Below are positions 19,897 through 31,900 of a stretch of 64,000 nt of DNA, piece by piece. Numbering within the stretch: the stretch's first letter is position 1; each line of letters starts with the position of its first letter. The notes below the pieces were generated by a model that searched no databases, had not been told where the DNA came from, and saw only the letters and a list, made by a program, of their open reading frames with translations. The translations under genes and the position numbers were made by a program. Where the stretch lies: positions 19,168,001 through 19,232,000 of the forward strand of contig JALGPY010000007.1 of assembly GCA_023055425.1 (NCBI GenBank). Direction: 5' to 3'. This stretch comes from Linanthus parryae. Lineage: Eukaryota > Streptophyta > Magnoliopsida > Ericales > Polemoniaceae.

Positions 19897-22800
19897 ATGG
19901 ATGCGCCTGGAACTGTCGAGGGTTGGGGCAAACCTCGACAGTTCGTCAAGTAAATTCCTTAATAAGACAGGAGGAGCTTCAATGGTTCTTCCTATCAGAA
20001 ACAAAGGTAAATGCTAGAAAATTTCAAAAAAAATTGAAAATGTGGGTTTTAGTAATATTGAGACTGTGGATCCAATTGGGAAGGCTGGTGGTGTTTGCTT
20101 CTTATGGAAGGACAGTGACATGTGTGAAGTGGTGTATAAGGATAGAAATATCATCTCTGTGTTGATGTATGGAAATCTAATGATGGAGCCGTGGATGTTA
20201 AATTGTGTTTATGCCCCATGTTCTGAAAGTGAAAGGAAAAGGGTGTGGAAGAGGGTTGCTTATATTTACAAGACTTGAAATCTACCAATGGCTATTATTG
20301 GAGATTTGAATGAAGTGGTAAGCCAAGAAGATAAGTTAGGTGGTAGAGCAGTAGCTAGCAGCTCTAAAGGAGGTCTACAAGAACTGATGAATGAGATTGT
20401 CTTGTTAGATACTGGGTTTAGAGGATCAAAATTCACATGGTGTAATGGGTGGAAAAGGAGTAAGATTATAAAAGAAAGACTGGATAGATGTCTGTGTGAT
20501 GCAAGTTGGGGGAAATTGTTCCCAAAGGAAATTACAATCAATTATATGGCTAGTGAATCTGACCATTCCCCTATTATACTAGATCTCTGCCCTATAAAGA
20601 AAGCTGCTTCTAAACCTTTTAGGTTTGAAGCAATGTGGCTAAGAGATAAGTCATGTAAGGAGGTGGTGGCCACAAACTGAAGATCCAATAGACAACAAAA
20701 TCTGATTAATGCTTGGCATAATAATATAAGAGAAGTCAAAAATGCTTTGAAAGTATGGAATAGAGAAGTTTTTGGGCATGTTACTACAAATATAAAGAAG
20801 ACTCAGGAGAAGCTATTACAGGTTCAACAACTAAACTCTGTCCAAACAGCTTTTGAGGAGGAAAATCTGAAGGAGTTGCAGGAGCTGCTCAAAAGACAAG
20901 AAGACATGTGGAGGCAAAAATCAAGGGTTCTTTGGCTGAAAGATGGTGATGCTAACACTAGTTTTTTCCACACAACTGCAGCTATAAGAGGTAACAGAAA
21001 TACCATTCACAGAATTGAGAGACATGATGGTTCTTATGCTTCTTCTTTCACAGAAATTGGGAAAGAGTTTACAGAGTATTATTCTCAGATTTTCTCTTCA
21101 AAGAACCATAGTTGTTACGATTGGCTTGAGGATCTATATCCTCATAAATTAACACAAGATCAAGTGGGTGATATGTGTCAGATTCCAACTTATGAGGGGA
21201 TTTATGATACCTTGTTTATGATGAGCAGCTTTAAAACCCCAGGACCTGATGGTTTGCCTGTTGGTTTTTTCAAAAAACTTTGGACTAGTGTAGGGGAGGA
21301 TTTCTGTAGGGTGGTGCAAAATTTCTTTATCACTGGAGTTATGGGGAAGGATTTGAACAAAACTTTCATTACCCTTATCCCTAAGTGTCAAGGTGCCTCT
21401 AAAGTTACTCAATTTAGACCCATAAGCCTATGTAACACAGTATATAAGGTTATTGCAAAGATCTTAGCTACAAGATTGGCAAAATTCCTCTCTGAGATTA
21501 TCAACCCCAAACAAGCAGCTTTTGTCAAAGGTAGATGTATCCAGGAAAATGTTATTCTTCTACATGAAAGTATGCATACCATCAATAGGAAAACAGGCAA
21601 GAAAGGTCTTATGGCTCTAAAGATTGATATGGAAAAAGCATATGATAAGATTGAATGGGATTTTATTAGACATGTTCTCAAGTGGATTGGTTTCCCTCAA
21701 CAATTTACTATGTGGATCAGGGAGTTTATTAGCTCTACCTCTTTTGCTATCCTGATTAATGGAAGTCCAGTGGGGAAGATTAGTCCTACATGTGGAATCA
21801 GACAAGGAGATCCCTTATCTCCAGCCTTATTTATATTATGTGCAGATGAGCTGTCCAGGATTCTGAATTTTGCTATGAATGAAGGGTGGATCAAGGGTCT
21901 GAAACTGGGAAGAAATTGTGCACCAATAGAGCATCTTATGTATGCTGATGACCTGATTCTACTGGGAACAGCTAATGTCACAGAAGAAAAAAATATTAAG
22001 TTATGTTTGAGATTGTATGCAGATGCCTCAGGACAGTGTATTAACAAAGGTAAATCATCTATTTTCTTTAGTCCAAATACTCATAAACAAATCAAAAGAG
22101 AAATCAGAGATGTGCTACATTTGAAGAAAGGGGACAAAAAGGCAATCTACCTTGGTTTGCCTATGTTTTTCTCCAGAAAAAGATGTAATGATTTCCACAA
22201 TATTATGGAGAAGATGGACAAAAAAGTGGATGGTTTGAAAGCTAAGGAACTGTCTTATGCAGGAAGGCAGGTCATGATAGCTAGTGTTCTCAGTTCCTCG
22301 GCTGCATATGCTATGTCAGTGTTTCTACTTCCTAACAAGATGCATAGCTCTATGGATATGAAATGTGATAGATTTTGGTGGGGAGGAAGTGTCAACAAGA
22401 GAAAGAGACATATCAAGAGCTGGGAAGAGCTTAGCTGTCCAAAATTGTTGGGGGGTCTTGGTGTAAGGAAAGTAGGGTTACATGGTATGGATCTGTTATC
22501 TAAACTTGCTTGGAAATTATGGTGAAAAGAAGATAGTCTATGTGTTGATCATCTTACAAAGAAGTATTGTCATACTCTTGACTTTGAGAGAGTGGAGAGT
22601 AGAAGCACAGACTCTTATTTTTGGAAGGGGATGATTAAGGCTAGGAATGTGTTTGATAAAGATGCTTTTAAAATCATTGGTAATGGTGTTGAGACCAATA
22701 TATGGACTGATCCATGGGTGCCAAACTTAGAGCTTGCCAAGCCTCAACCCCCAGATGATGTGTGGAGGGGTCCTAAACTAGTTTCTGAATTAATTGATTG

Positions 22801-23880
22801 GAGTAATAGAAGTTGGAAAGAAACTGAACTGGAGAGATGGTTCTCAGATGAAGAAAAGAAGGCAATCAGATGTATCAAAATCCCTCAAGCTCCTGTAGAA
22901 GATTCTTGGGCCTGGAGATTTGCTACCAAGGGCCTATTGTCCACTAAAGATGCCTACAAGTACCTCCTACAAGATAGATCTCAAGGTAACAATTTCAACT
23001 GGAAATGGATTTGGTCCCAAAATATGCATAATAGATTAAAATTTATGGTTTGGAGAATTGTGAAAGGTATACTACCTATGAATTATGTGGGACATAATGG
23101 GAGTGATGAATTTGAAAGATGTCCTTTTTGCAAGCATGAAGAAGAGACAATCCTACACATTTTATTTAAATGTCAGTTGATGCAAATATTTGGTACATCT
23201 TCTGTGGTATCTATGTGGAACAGCTCCCTTTCACTGATGTTGGAGAATGGATCTCTTACTTTTATAGTCCAGAATATGAGTTTGTCAAAGCAGCTGAAAG
23301 AGTTTTTAATCCAAGATTAATATGTGCAATCAATTTAGAAAAAGTGTGGCTGTTGAGAAATGCCATTAAATTTAGTGGTCAGAAATTTAATTTGGACAAA
23401 TTAGTTTATGATATTGTTAGAAGAAGGGAGGAACAATTCACTGTTTGTGAGGAAGATGATTTGAAGGTTAATAAGAGGTTGAAAACACAACAGGAGCAAG
23501 ACAGTATGTGGAGCCCACCCTCTGAGGGTAATCTGAAAATTAATTGTGATGGTGGCATTTATCAACTGGGTCATATTGCAAGTTATGTAGTTTCATATTG
23601 GAATGGGAGGATTATAGCTGCTGAATCCATTTCTGGGGAAGAAGAAAGTGTTCAAGAAAGTGAATTGAGAGCTGTTGAAATGGCACTTACAAAAGCTCAG
23701 CTGGAAGGGTGGAAGAATGTCACTGTGGAATCTGATGCGTTAATGATTGTGAAAGCTATCAACAACAATTCTCCTTGCTGCTGGAATTGGAGTGCTAGAG
23801 TAAAAGCCTGCTTTCAAATTTTATCTAACTGCAGTAGTGTGCTTAATTATATCCCTAGAGAAAAAAATATTAGCTCATAA
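19893..23880 (+). pseudogene. LINE ORF2: endonuclease, reverse transcriptase, RNase H; disabled
   Basis: The ORF opens with WNCRGLG at 19893, the start of an apurinic-type endonuclease, and continues with LSETK. A frameshift in an A-rich run near 20026-20041 moves reading to the frame used for most of the protein: YAPC, IGDLNEV, a SDHSPI motif near 20560, then reverse transcriptase with GPDGLP, FRPISLCN, GIRQGDPLSP and YADD (21941-21952). In-frame TGA codons occur at 20276-20278, 20678-20680 and 22523-22525. The zf-RVT domain (WRIVKGILP, CPFCKHEEETILHILFKC) lies near 22900-23175. A further frameshift near 23170-23320 leads to RNase H (INCDGGI, SELRAVEMAL, ESDALMIVKAI). Domain order and content are complete. 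Confidence 0.88.
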
Positions 23881-24141
23881 TCTAGTGCAGGCGTCTAAGA
23901 AGTTTAGTAAATTTGGAGTTTTTAATCCCTTATGTTCTCAATTTTGTACTGATCTTGGTTTAGGGGCTGATCACCCCAGTTTTGTTCTATAAAAAGGTCT
24001 AATTTATCCAAAAAAAATAGATTATTAAAATGAACGGTTGAGAAAATGAAAGAGAGTGTACTGTTTTAACATAAATGACTCATTTCAACAAATTAAAATT
24101 TAAAAATCTTAATTAAGTTCATCTGAGCTTGACCATTGTAA

Positions 24142-25221
24142 GGGTCAGTTTGGCAAAGTGGTTTTTTTTGGTTTTTGGTTTTTAAACCAAATGGTTTGTT
24201 TAAAGTGTTTGTTTTGACTGGTTTAAAAACCAGATTTTAAACCAGTTTTTTTCAACATTTGCCTTGGTGAGAAAAACCAACTTTTTGTGGTTTTTTCTTT
24301 GGTTTATTTCTATGACACTCAAAGACGATATTATCCTAACACCGTAGTCGTATTAAACTGGAAATTGTCTCTCATTTTGGTAGTTCTTTGACACTTTACC
24401 GCTGGTAATTTTTTCTATACTTCCTTCATAAGTTTTTTTCCACAAAACTCATTTCACGCTTTTATGTGATGTTCTTATTATTTAGGGTCAACTATGTTTG
24501 TTGTGTTCTTATTATTTAGGGTCAATTATTTTTGTTGTGGTATTTTCCTAGTTGATTAAATTTCTGCTATCTTTTAAACAATGTTGCATTGAAAGATGGG
24601 TTTATGTAATCTGGTAGCTCTTTGACTTTTTAGTCATCGAGATAATGAAAAATATTGCACGAATTTTTTTCTATACTTTTGTCATAATTTGTTTTTACAA
24701 AAAACTCAATTCTCGCATATTACGGACGATACCTTTTATATGCGATGTTCTTATTATTTAGGACCAATCATTTTGTGGTGTTATTTTCTTAGTTTATTAT
24801 TTTTTTGTTGTCCGTTACTCAACGTGGCATCAAGTGTGACTGAAATTTCTTGAAATTGTCAAATTTTTGTTGAATTTAAGTAAAAAAGTTAATTTTTTGG
24901 ATGTCATAATAGTGTTAATTTGTAATTCAATTTGTTACTTTCATGAAATCGTTGAATCTCATGAAATCCTGAACTTTTTTATATTGCATTTGTTCGTTTT
25001 GAATCTGTAAAAGAAAAATAAGTGGAGGGTATATTTGTCATTTAATCTACATCATCTAGTTTAAAAATCACTACCAAACACATTTCTCCAGTTTTTAATC
25101 TAGTTTAAAAATTACCACCAAACACACTGGTTTAAATAGAATCTCTAAAAAAAACCAAAAAATTTCCACCACAATCTAAAAACCAGTTTTTCCACCAGAA
25201 ACCATTCTACCAAACTCACCC
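24142..25221. mobile_element. PIF/Harbinger-like non-autonomous element (1.08 kb)
   Basis: The left end GGGTCAGTTTGGCAAAGTGG and the right end, read on the other strand, GGGTGAGTTTGGTAGAATGG are terminal inverted repeats continuing into GGTTT-rich subterminal repeats. Both are flanked by TAA (24139-24141 and 25222-25224), the 3-bp target of PIF/Harbinger. Interior is AT-rich with no transposase. Confidence 0.82.
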
Positions 25222-25407
25222 TAAATGGTTTGTCAAGTCCAATCAAATCAAACATATTCAGTGGTGTCCACCCATTTAATTAAGACCCAACGCCATTTAA
25301 ATTAAACCAAAAACCTTCTAATATTCTTTTGTCGTGTTCGTTTCATGTTAAATGTCAAAACCCATATCGCCAGCCCTAATTGAAAGCCCATTCTGATAAG
25401 CTACTTA

Positions 25408-25853
25408 GGGTGAGTTTGGGAATGCTTCTGTTGTCAGCACAGCTGCTTTCCGACAGCAGAAGCAGTTTTAGTGTGTTTGGTAAAAATAAAATTTATACTT
25501 TTTCGGACAGTTTCTGCTGTCCCACAGCAGTTTTTAGGAAGCAAGGAGGGAGATGCTTTTCCAGAAAGTGTTTTTGATTAATTTATCTACAACCGATTTT
25601 GACCTTACAATTTTTTAAAATATCAATAGTTATGTTTCCGGAAATGACACGTGTCATATATTTTTGTCATTTTACCCTCTCACAGCAACTTCACAGTTGA
25701 TTTTACCAAACACAAAATTACTATATCAATATTTCACAGCAACTTCTACATAATATTTACCAAACAACATTTTATCAAGAATTCACAGCAGCTTTCTACA
25801 GTGTTTTCACACAGCAGCTTTCTACCACCGCCACAGCATTCCCAAACTAGCCC
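25408..25853. mobile_element. Tourist-type MITE, copy 1
   Basis: Ends GGGTGAGTTTGGGAATGCTT and, on the other strand, GGGCTAGTTTGGGAATGCTG; TTA flanks both (25405-25407, 25854-25856). The interior repeats CACAGCAGCTTTCTAC-like units. A second copy lies at 40355-40787. Confidence 0.87.
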
Positions 25854-25856
25854 TTA

Positions 25857-26519
25857 ATACATTATTGGTTCAAGAGCAGACAATAACGGCCGGGATCATG
25901 ATAAATACTCCAACATTATGTACTATCGCACTTAATAATGCAGTCATAAATTGAGTAGCGTCGCACCATAGACTGGTTAGTATTCTCCGTCCCAAAATAC
26001 TTGTCCAGCTTTTTTCAAACCATTTTCCGAAGATGATTTGGCCAATAAAACGATATAAAACCTGTAAATTATTTTACAATATTGTAGACCTAAACTAACT
26101 CTATAACATCATCAGTTTGATGATTACTGGTCATGGTTTGATTACTCATGGTTTGCGTCCATTCACTATACGAGTCTCGTGAACCAACAGGGTCCCAACT
26201 GTCCCCTTGCTACAGCCAAAACCTTATCCTCCTTCACCAACTAACAAACAAACACACAATCTCCATTCTCCTAGAAAGATGCTTACTAGTGGACTACCAT
26301 GTATCACTTTTGTTCAATTCAGAAGCGGAGTCAGAAAATTGAAACAACCAGTACACAGAGTAAAATGATACGGAGACAGACCGAGAAATTTATAGATTTA
26401 TTAGAAAGGTGTTGTTACAAAAGTACAATATTAATTGGAAAAAGACAGGAGCAATTGTCATCGCTTGCCTCCATGTGTCTCCGTCCCTAACTATCTTGGT
26501 GAGTCGTTACTTGATAAAT
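25857..26519. other. Intergenic, with a truncated Stowaway end
   Basis: At 25979 TATTCTCCGTCCCAAAATAC resembles a Stowaway terminus, but no matching right end is present, so it is a fragment of about 120 bp. The rest up to the proline-rich gene's upstream region shows no gene. Confidence 0.4.
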
Positions 26520-26719
26520 GTAGTTTGAGTGACACAGTATCGCATGTTGATACAGTTGAATCTTACAGTATGATAGTGTCTAGAGTGTTCTTGTTTGATG
26601 GTAGACAAATGAACTTGAATATACTACATACATTGCATCTAAGTCGCTCTTTTGGTTTGGTTGCTTTCATATGAGGGACATAATGAGAGGCTAACTATAT
26701 ATGACTAGTTGATTCATCT

Positions 26720-26727
26720 TATAAATA
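26720..26727 (+). promoter_or_regulatory. TATA box of the Ole e 1/proline-rich gene
   Basis: TATAAATA lies 101 bp before the ATG at 26821, which would place transcription start near 26750 and give a leader of about 70 bases ending in a GA repeat. Confidence 0.6.
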
Positions 26728-26820
26728 CTCCTCAACAAGTCTTCACTTGTCTACTCATAAAACTAGTGGACAAACGGAAGTACTAGTTCAGCCTCCAAGC
26801 CTCATACTTGAGAGAGAGAG

Positions 26821-28282
26821 ATGGTGATGAGTTTGAGAATATATTGGTTGGTGACCATTGTTGTTCTCTGCTTCACATTAACAAGTGTTGCAGAGGCAAA
26901 GCATGAGAAGAAGAAGATGCTTCCATCTGCAGTTGTGGTTGGTTCTGTCTATTGTGACACCTGCTTCCAACTAGGTTTCTCAATGAACAGTTATTTCATT
27001 TCAGGTTCATTCATCTTCTTCACCCATTACTACTAGTAGTACTACTTACATCGTTTTTGCTGTTCTTGTTATGAAGTTGTAAAGTTAACATTACAACATC
27101 ATACGAAAAACTTTACAAGTTCTTGTGTCATGTTGCTGATCAATTTACCGCTGCAAAATGTTTGAAGTAAACACTCAGCTTGGGACGGAGAGAGACATGT
27201 CCTTAGCTTTCTTTACCTCTAATTTAAGCAGAATATACCGCTAACTCTAGATTTAGACATCTTCTTAGGTTCAAATATTAGTATAGCTACTTATGTTACT
27301 GATATCAATGTTATTTTTTTCAGGTGCAGCGGTTGAAGTAGAATGTGCAATAACAGGTTCACAGCCGAATTTCCGCGAAGAGGTGAAAACAGATGAGCGA
27401 GGAGAGTTCACAGTTCATTTACCTTTCAGTGTAACTAAACGCGCCAAAAAACTCAAGAAATGCTCCGTGAAGCTGATCAGCAGCAGCGAGCCAAAATGTG
27501 CTGTGGCCTCACTAGCAGCTTCGTCTTCCTTACAACTTAAATCGAGAAGAAATGGGATTCATATTTTCTCAGCTGGGTTTTTCACATTCAAGCCTCCTAA
27601 ACAGCCGAAACTCTGTAACCAAACACCGAGAACTGGGAAATCCAAGAAATCCAGTTCCAAGAAACTGGGAATTGTACAAAGACTGTCTTTGCCAAATCCA
27701 TTTCAGACGCCTTCATTGTTTCCTCCAAACCCTCTTCAGCCGCCTTCATTGTTTCCTCCAAACCCGTTTCAGCCGCCATCGTTGTTCCCTCCAAACCCGT
27801 TTCAGCAGCCATCGTTGTTTCCTCCAAACCCATTTCAGCCACCATCATTGTTTCCTCCAAACCCGTTTCAGCCGCCTTCACTGTTCCCTCCAAACCCTTT
27901 TCAACAACCACCTTCACTTTTCCCTCCTAACCCACTCCTGCCAAGTCCACCACCTTCACTTTTCCCTCCTAATCCTCTCCTGCCACCAAGTCCACCGCCA
28001 TCACTTTTCCCTCCTAACCCTCTCCAGCCACCAAGTCCGCCAGCTTCAATTTTCCCTCCTAACCCTTTCCTGCCACCAAGTCCGCCACCACCTACGCTTT
28101 TGCCACCGATAACATTACCGCCTCCGGCACCATTGATTAATCTGCCACCACTGCCGGGTTTGACTCCTTCACCTCCTCCACCATCACCACCACCACCCTT
28201 CGCCATACATCTTCCTCCATTCCCATTCCAACCTACCCCCGGATTCCCAGGAGTTCCACCGCCTTTCTCTTCTTCTCCTTGA
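26821..28282 (+). CDS. Pollen Ole e 1 domain/proline-rich cell-wall protein, two exons
   Basis: Exon 1 (26821-27004) and exon 2 (27324-28282) join across a 319-bp GT-AG intron in phase 1, giving a 380-residue protein. Residues 1-26 are a signal peptide (hydrophobic core WLVTIVVLCFTL, cleavage after SVAEA). Residues about 35-150 form a Pollen_Ole_e_1 domain (GSVYCDTC, VEVECAITG, KCSVKLI). From about residue 185 the protein is proline-rich: ten copies of PSLFPPNP-type modules, most 11 residues apart, then PPSPP and PPPP tracts. The layout matches plant proline-rich proteins of the PRP2/PRP4 type, secreted to the cell wall. Few Ser-Pro(4) motifs are seen, so it is not a classical extensin. It converges on IMP3. 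The expression site cannot be told from sequence. Confidence 0.9.
27690..28090 (+). repeat. Coding minisatellite: SLFPPNP modules
   Basis: Ten tandem coding units inside exon 2, early ones 33 bp (PSLFPPNPFQP), later ones 42-45 bp because a PPSPP spacer was added. The codons drift while the peptide stays constant, which fits selection on the protein repeat. Confidence 0.9.
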
Positions 28283-28999
28283 TTTTGCAGTCACTATTTA
28301 TCCTTGTACACTGCATTATTACTATTTAACTAAGCACATCTCCTTTATGTTTACTTCGGTAACATTTTAGTACCGAATATATCTCAATGCGATCTATATG
28401 TGTATAATGTTGGGTTTATTTACAATGAGAAGTGGAGGATTCAGATTATTGTACCATGTACACAACCCTCCTGAAATTAAACATTGTGCTTCTTTCCAAT
28501 CATTTTGAGCAAGTAACTCGACTAGCTATGCAATACAAGAACTTATTCATATTTGTGTAACTTTGTAATATTAGAGTAGGCTTGTGGCTCTACAATATTA
28601 TGAAAAGATTGACAACTTTCTCTATCAGTTTTTCTAGCCAAATAACCTCCTCAAAAAGCTTGAACGAAAAGGCAGGATTCACAATTCCCAAGTGATGTAA
28701 TTCAAATGAGACATTTTCTTTAACTGTAACAGGATATACATGAGCAGAATAAGGCCTTCTAACAAACTGATATTTTTTATGCAGAGAATGATGTTCAATA
28801 CAATTACCAACTGGATTTCTTTGCGACAAAACCTAGTGACCAAACACTGCAGCTTAAAACAAGAAACAGTACCTAGTTCAAGTTCTTCGTAATTCTAAAC
28901 CTAATCTCATCAAAATACCAAGGTAGTAGTAGTACCAGAAAAGCTATTTCTGTGTTTTGTCTCTGATCACTTGTTATCTGAATGCCAACCAATTCATTT
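28283..28999. other. Convergent intergenic region between the proline-rich gene and IMP3
   Basis: About 0.72 kb holding the two 3' untranslated regions. I see no further ORF of merit. Confidence 0.5.
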
Positions 29000-31900
29000 T
29001 TAGCAGTTCAAGGCATCATAATCATCAAGCTTATCGTTGTACTCCAGCACTTTCCTCTTTATTTTGGATGAGTCTACCCATGTGATAAAGTCTTCCAAGT
29101 TCCTTGTCACAAGAAATGCTGGATCAGTAACAGTCTCGGGACCCACTCGGACGTGCCCTTGCTCGATGTACGTCACGGCTTCCTTCAAGTGTTCGGCAAA
29201 TTTCATCTTCACCAAAACAGTTGCAAGCCTTCGCCTGCAAATGAACACAAAAATATGATCAGTTGCATAGTTGTAAAATCATGATTCGAATCGTGAATCG
29301 AACCCTCAATTTTTGAATCGTGAAACGTATCGAATCGTGAATCGTAACGATTCGGTCTAATTATTTTCTTACTAATAGAAACACCCATTCAGGTTTCCAA
29401 TCATCAACCCTCTATTTTGGAGCAATATATAATAATTTAAGGCGGTAAATATGCAATTTTATAAATCATAAATATCATCAAGCGAGAGTACTGCATAAGT
29501 TTGCTCCAAAACTAATGAGTACGAGTAGCATAAATTCATAAATAGTATCCAAAAAGGTTAACTGCAGAAGTTCCATGCCAAAGTGGTGACTGGTGAGTAT
29601 AAATAGAATCTGAATATGTCAGTTCCATGTAAACACAAAGAGGTTCCATCCTAAAAAACTCAAAATCATCCACATCAGTACAGCCCCCAAAATCCTTCGA
29701 GGGTTGTGACAGGATGCGTGAATTGAAGGACTTTTTTTAAAGAAAAGAGACGGTAGATTAGGATTTCAAGTAGGGGCGTTACACTTTTGGTCTTGACTCA
29801 TCGTTTTACGTCTTTACCTGCTTTTCTAACCCAGACCTTCCTCCAAATAACTAAAAATTTCGAATCGCTCGATTCACGATTCAGAGGCACGATTCAGCTA
29901 TACTTCGATTCTATGCACGATTCTGAATCGATGGGGTATGAATCGAACCGAATCGTGCGATTCGTATCGCGAATCGCTCGATTTTGACAACTATGATCAG
30001 TTGGGCAAGTTTCCCCACAAACAACAGAACAAAACATTTTAGACTAAGATAAGGTGCTAGCAACAAAATCCATCAGGATTGTGACTGTAGTGGGGTAAAA
30101 ATTCAACATAACCTGGAATCTTAACTTGACCACATAATAACTTGCAAATTTTTCTCATCTCTTCACCTTATTTGTCCTCTTCTGAATGAAAGTCTTTAAT
30201 TGAACAGAACATTCAAAGACTTCAAAGAGTAGTGACAAATTAGATGCTTGGATGTTGATGCTGGCGGGAAGCAGAAGGTTTCCTTTTCAATTCATATGAG
30301 AGCGATATACATTCTTCTAAAAAGAACAAATTAAACTTTTTAAGAATAGTATGTGTATGGATTGGATAAACATAGGTGTAACAGTAAAGAAATGCTTGGA
30401 CTAAAATTATGGGGAATCAGTCCACAGTCCTAAAAATCTGGTAGTTGCGTCTTTGATATTCAATCGACATTGCAACAGGAATCTTGATATCTCGCCTACT
30501 TTTGGGAACACCCTGATACTATACTCCAGTTTGACTAGGGATTTTATGTTTACAGAAGTTCAAAACCTAAACGGATCGACAGACCTCTCTGTTCCCCCAA
30601 TGGCACAATCGTTTTTCCTTATGATTTGCTGGTAAACTTTGAAACAAAGAAACTTTCTTTTTTCAAAATAAACCGGAAATTAAATAGAGTTGCATTATCA
30701 AAAATGTGGGTGGTCAAGAAGAAATCCATAAAGCTCAATGAGAGAAAGGTACAGCGGTACAGGAGTCTCAATCCAACACAATTAACTTGGCTTCCCGTAA
30801 TGCAGGATAATCACTCTTAACACACTCAGAGTAGCAAGCTGGAAGAAAAGGGACACATGCTATGAGATGTTTTCATAGACGGAAAAAAGCACTGGAAAAA
30901 GGGTATTGCAGCCAAATCGGTTTCTTCTCACTAGGGAGCAGGGTTAAAGTGACTTTTCAGGAATTGCAATCCTACATCAAGAACGATGGTACAAATTTCA
31001 ATTCCAGTACATCTCCTTAGAGGCTAAAAAGATGATGCAAATACACAGCTATTGCCAGTACGGTGCCATTCTAGCAGAAATCAAAACTTGATGGCAAAAG
31101 GAGGTGCCGTGTCCAACATGTTTAAAGGGAAACATTCAAGATGCTGATGCTTGATTAAACAGCAAACGGGATAATTTTCCAAGAGCCACCACCGGAGATC
31201 AGAAGAACGAAGGTCCTGGATATATTAGGAATCCCTAATGAGTAAAGCCTCTATGTTGGCTCCCCTTCTGTGTTTTAAGCTAGTTTTTTTCTCAAATCTG
31301 ATAACCAGAAAAAAGAGCTAGCACCAGAAAAGTGGGATTTTATGTGTTTGTAGTTTCGGATTTTCTCTGAGTTTTTCTAGGATTTTTGGAGTCTCATTCT
31401 GTCCCTTTGAGACTTAAATAAGCCGGATCGATCTATTGTCGTTTCTCAGTTTTGGCGTTACATGTAATTTGGTAACTTTCTTTCTTTGAATTTTCCGCCA
31501 TAGGATTTCAAAGGGTCTGATTATGGATCAACTAGGGTGGTAGGATTTTAGAATGAATAAGACACAGAAATCATAGTGATCGAGTGTCCTTGTAGAATTG
31601 TCGTCTGAGAGTCTATTTAAACCCTTCTGAAGCCATCCTCTATCCACATACCCTCGATCAAACCCTAATACTCTTATTTCCAGACCTCCATACAGCTTAC
31701 TTCAGCAAGTAAACCATCGAGGCTGCTTAGGAATGCAAGCATAAACCTTTGGGCTTCCTGTCCAGGAATTTTGTCTAAACTACCGGAATGAAAGAAAGAC
31801 ATTTTGTTTCAAAAGAGCTATAGCATTTTGGAATTTGGAGGGAATGCAACCAACCAACAAGACCACGCAAATTAACTATTAACCCAATTCTTTTATGATT

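Larger units (their letters stand above)
17872..24017 (+). mobile_element. Full-length L1-type LINE
   Basis: A perfect 14-bp target duplication, TAGATTATTAAAAT, lies at 17858-17871 and 24018-24031. The element has a 5' untranslated region (17872-18042), an ORF1 region with a DUF4283-like domain and zinc knuckle, an ORF2 region with endonuclease, reverse transcriptase, zinc-binding reverse transcriptase extension (zf-RVT) and RNase H, and a 3' tail ending TTATCCAAAAAAAA. The 6,146-bp length and complete 5' end are unusual because most genomic LINEs are 5'-truncated. A few frameshifts and three in-frame TGA codons disable it. It inserted on the + strand by target-primed reverse transcription. 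Confidence 0.93.

Noticed and set aside
27901..28206. Minus-strand glycine-rich ORF
   Set aside because: It is the antisense shadow of the proline-rich coding repeat (CCN read backwards as GGN); the plus-strand gene has a signal peptide, splice sites and a known domain.
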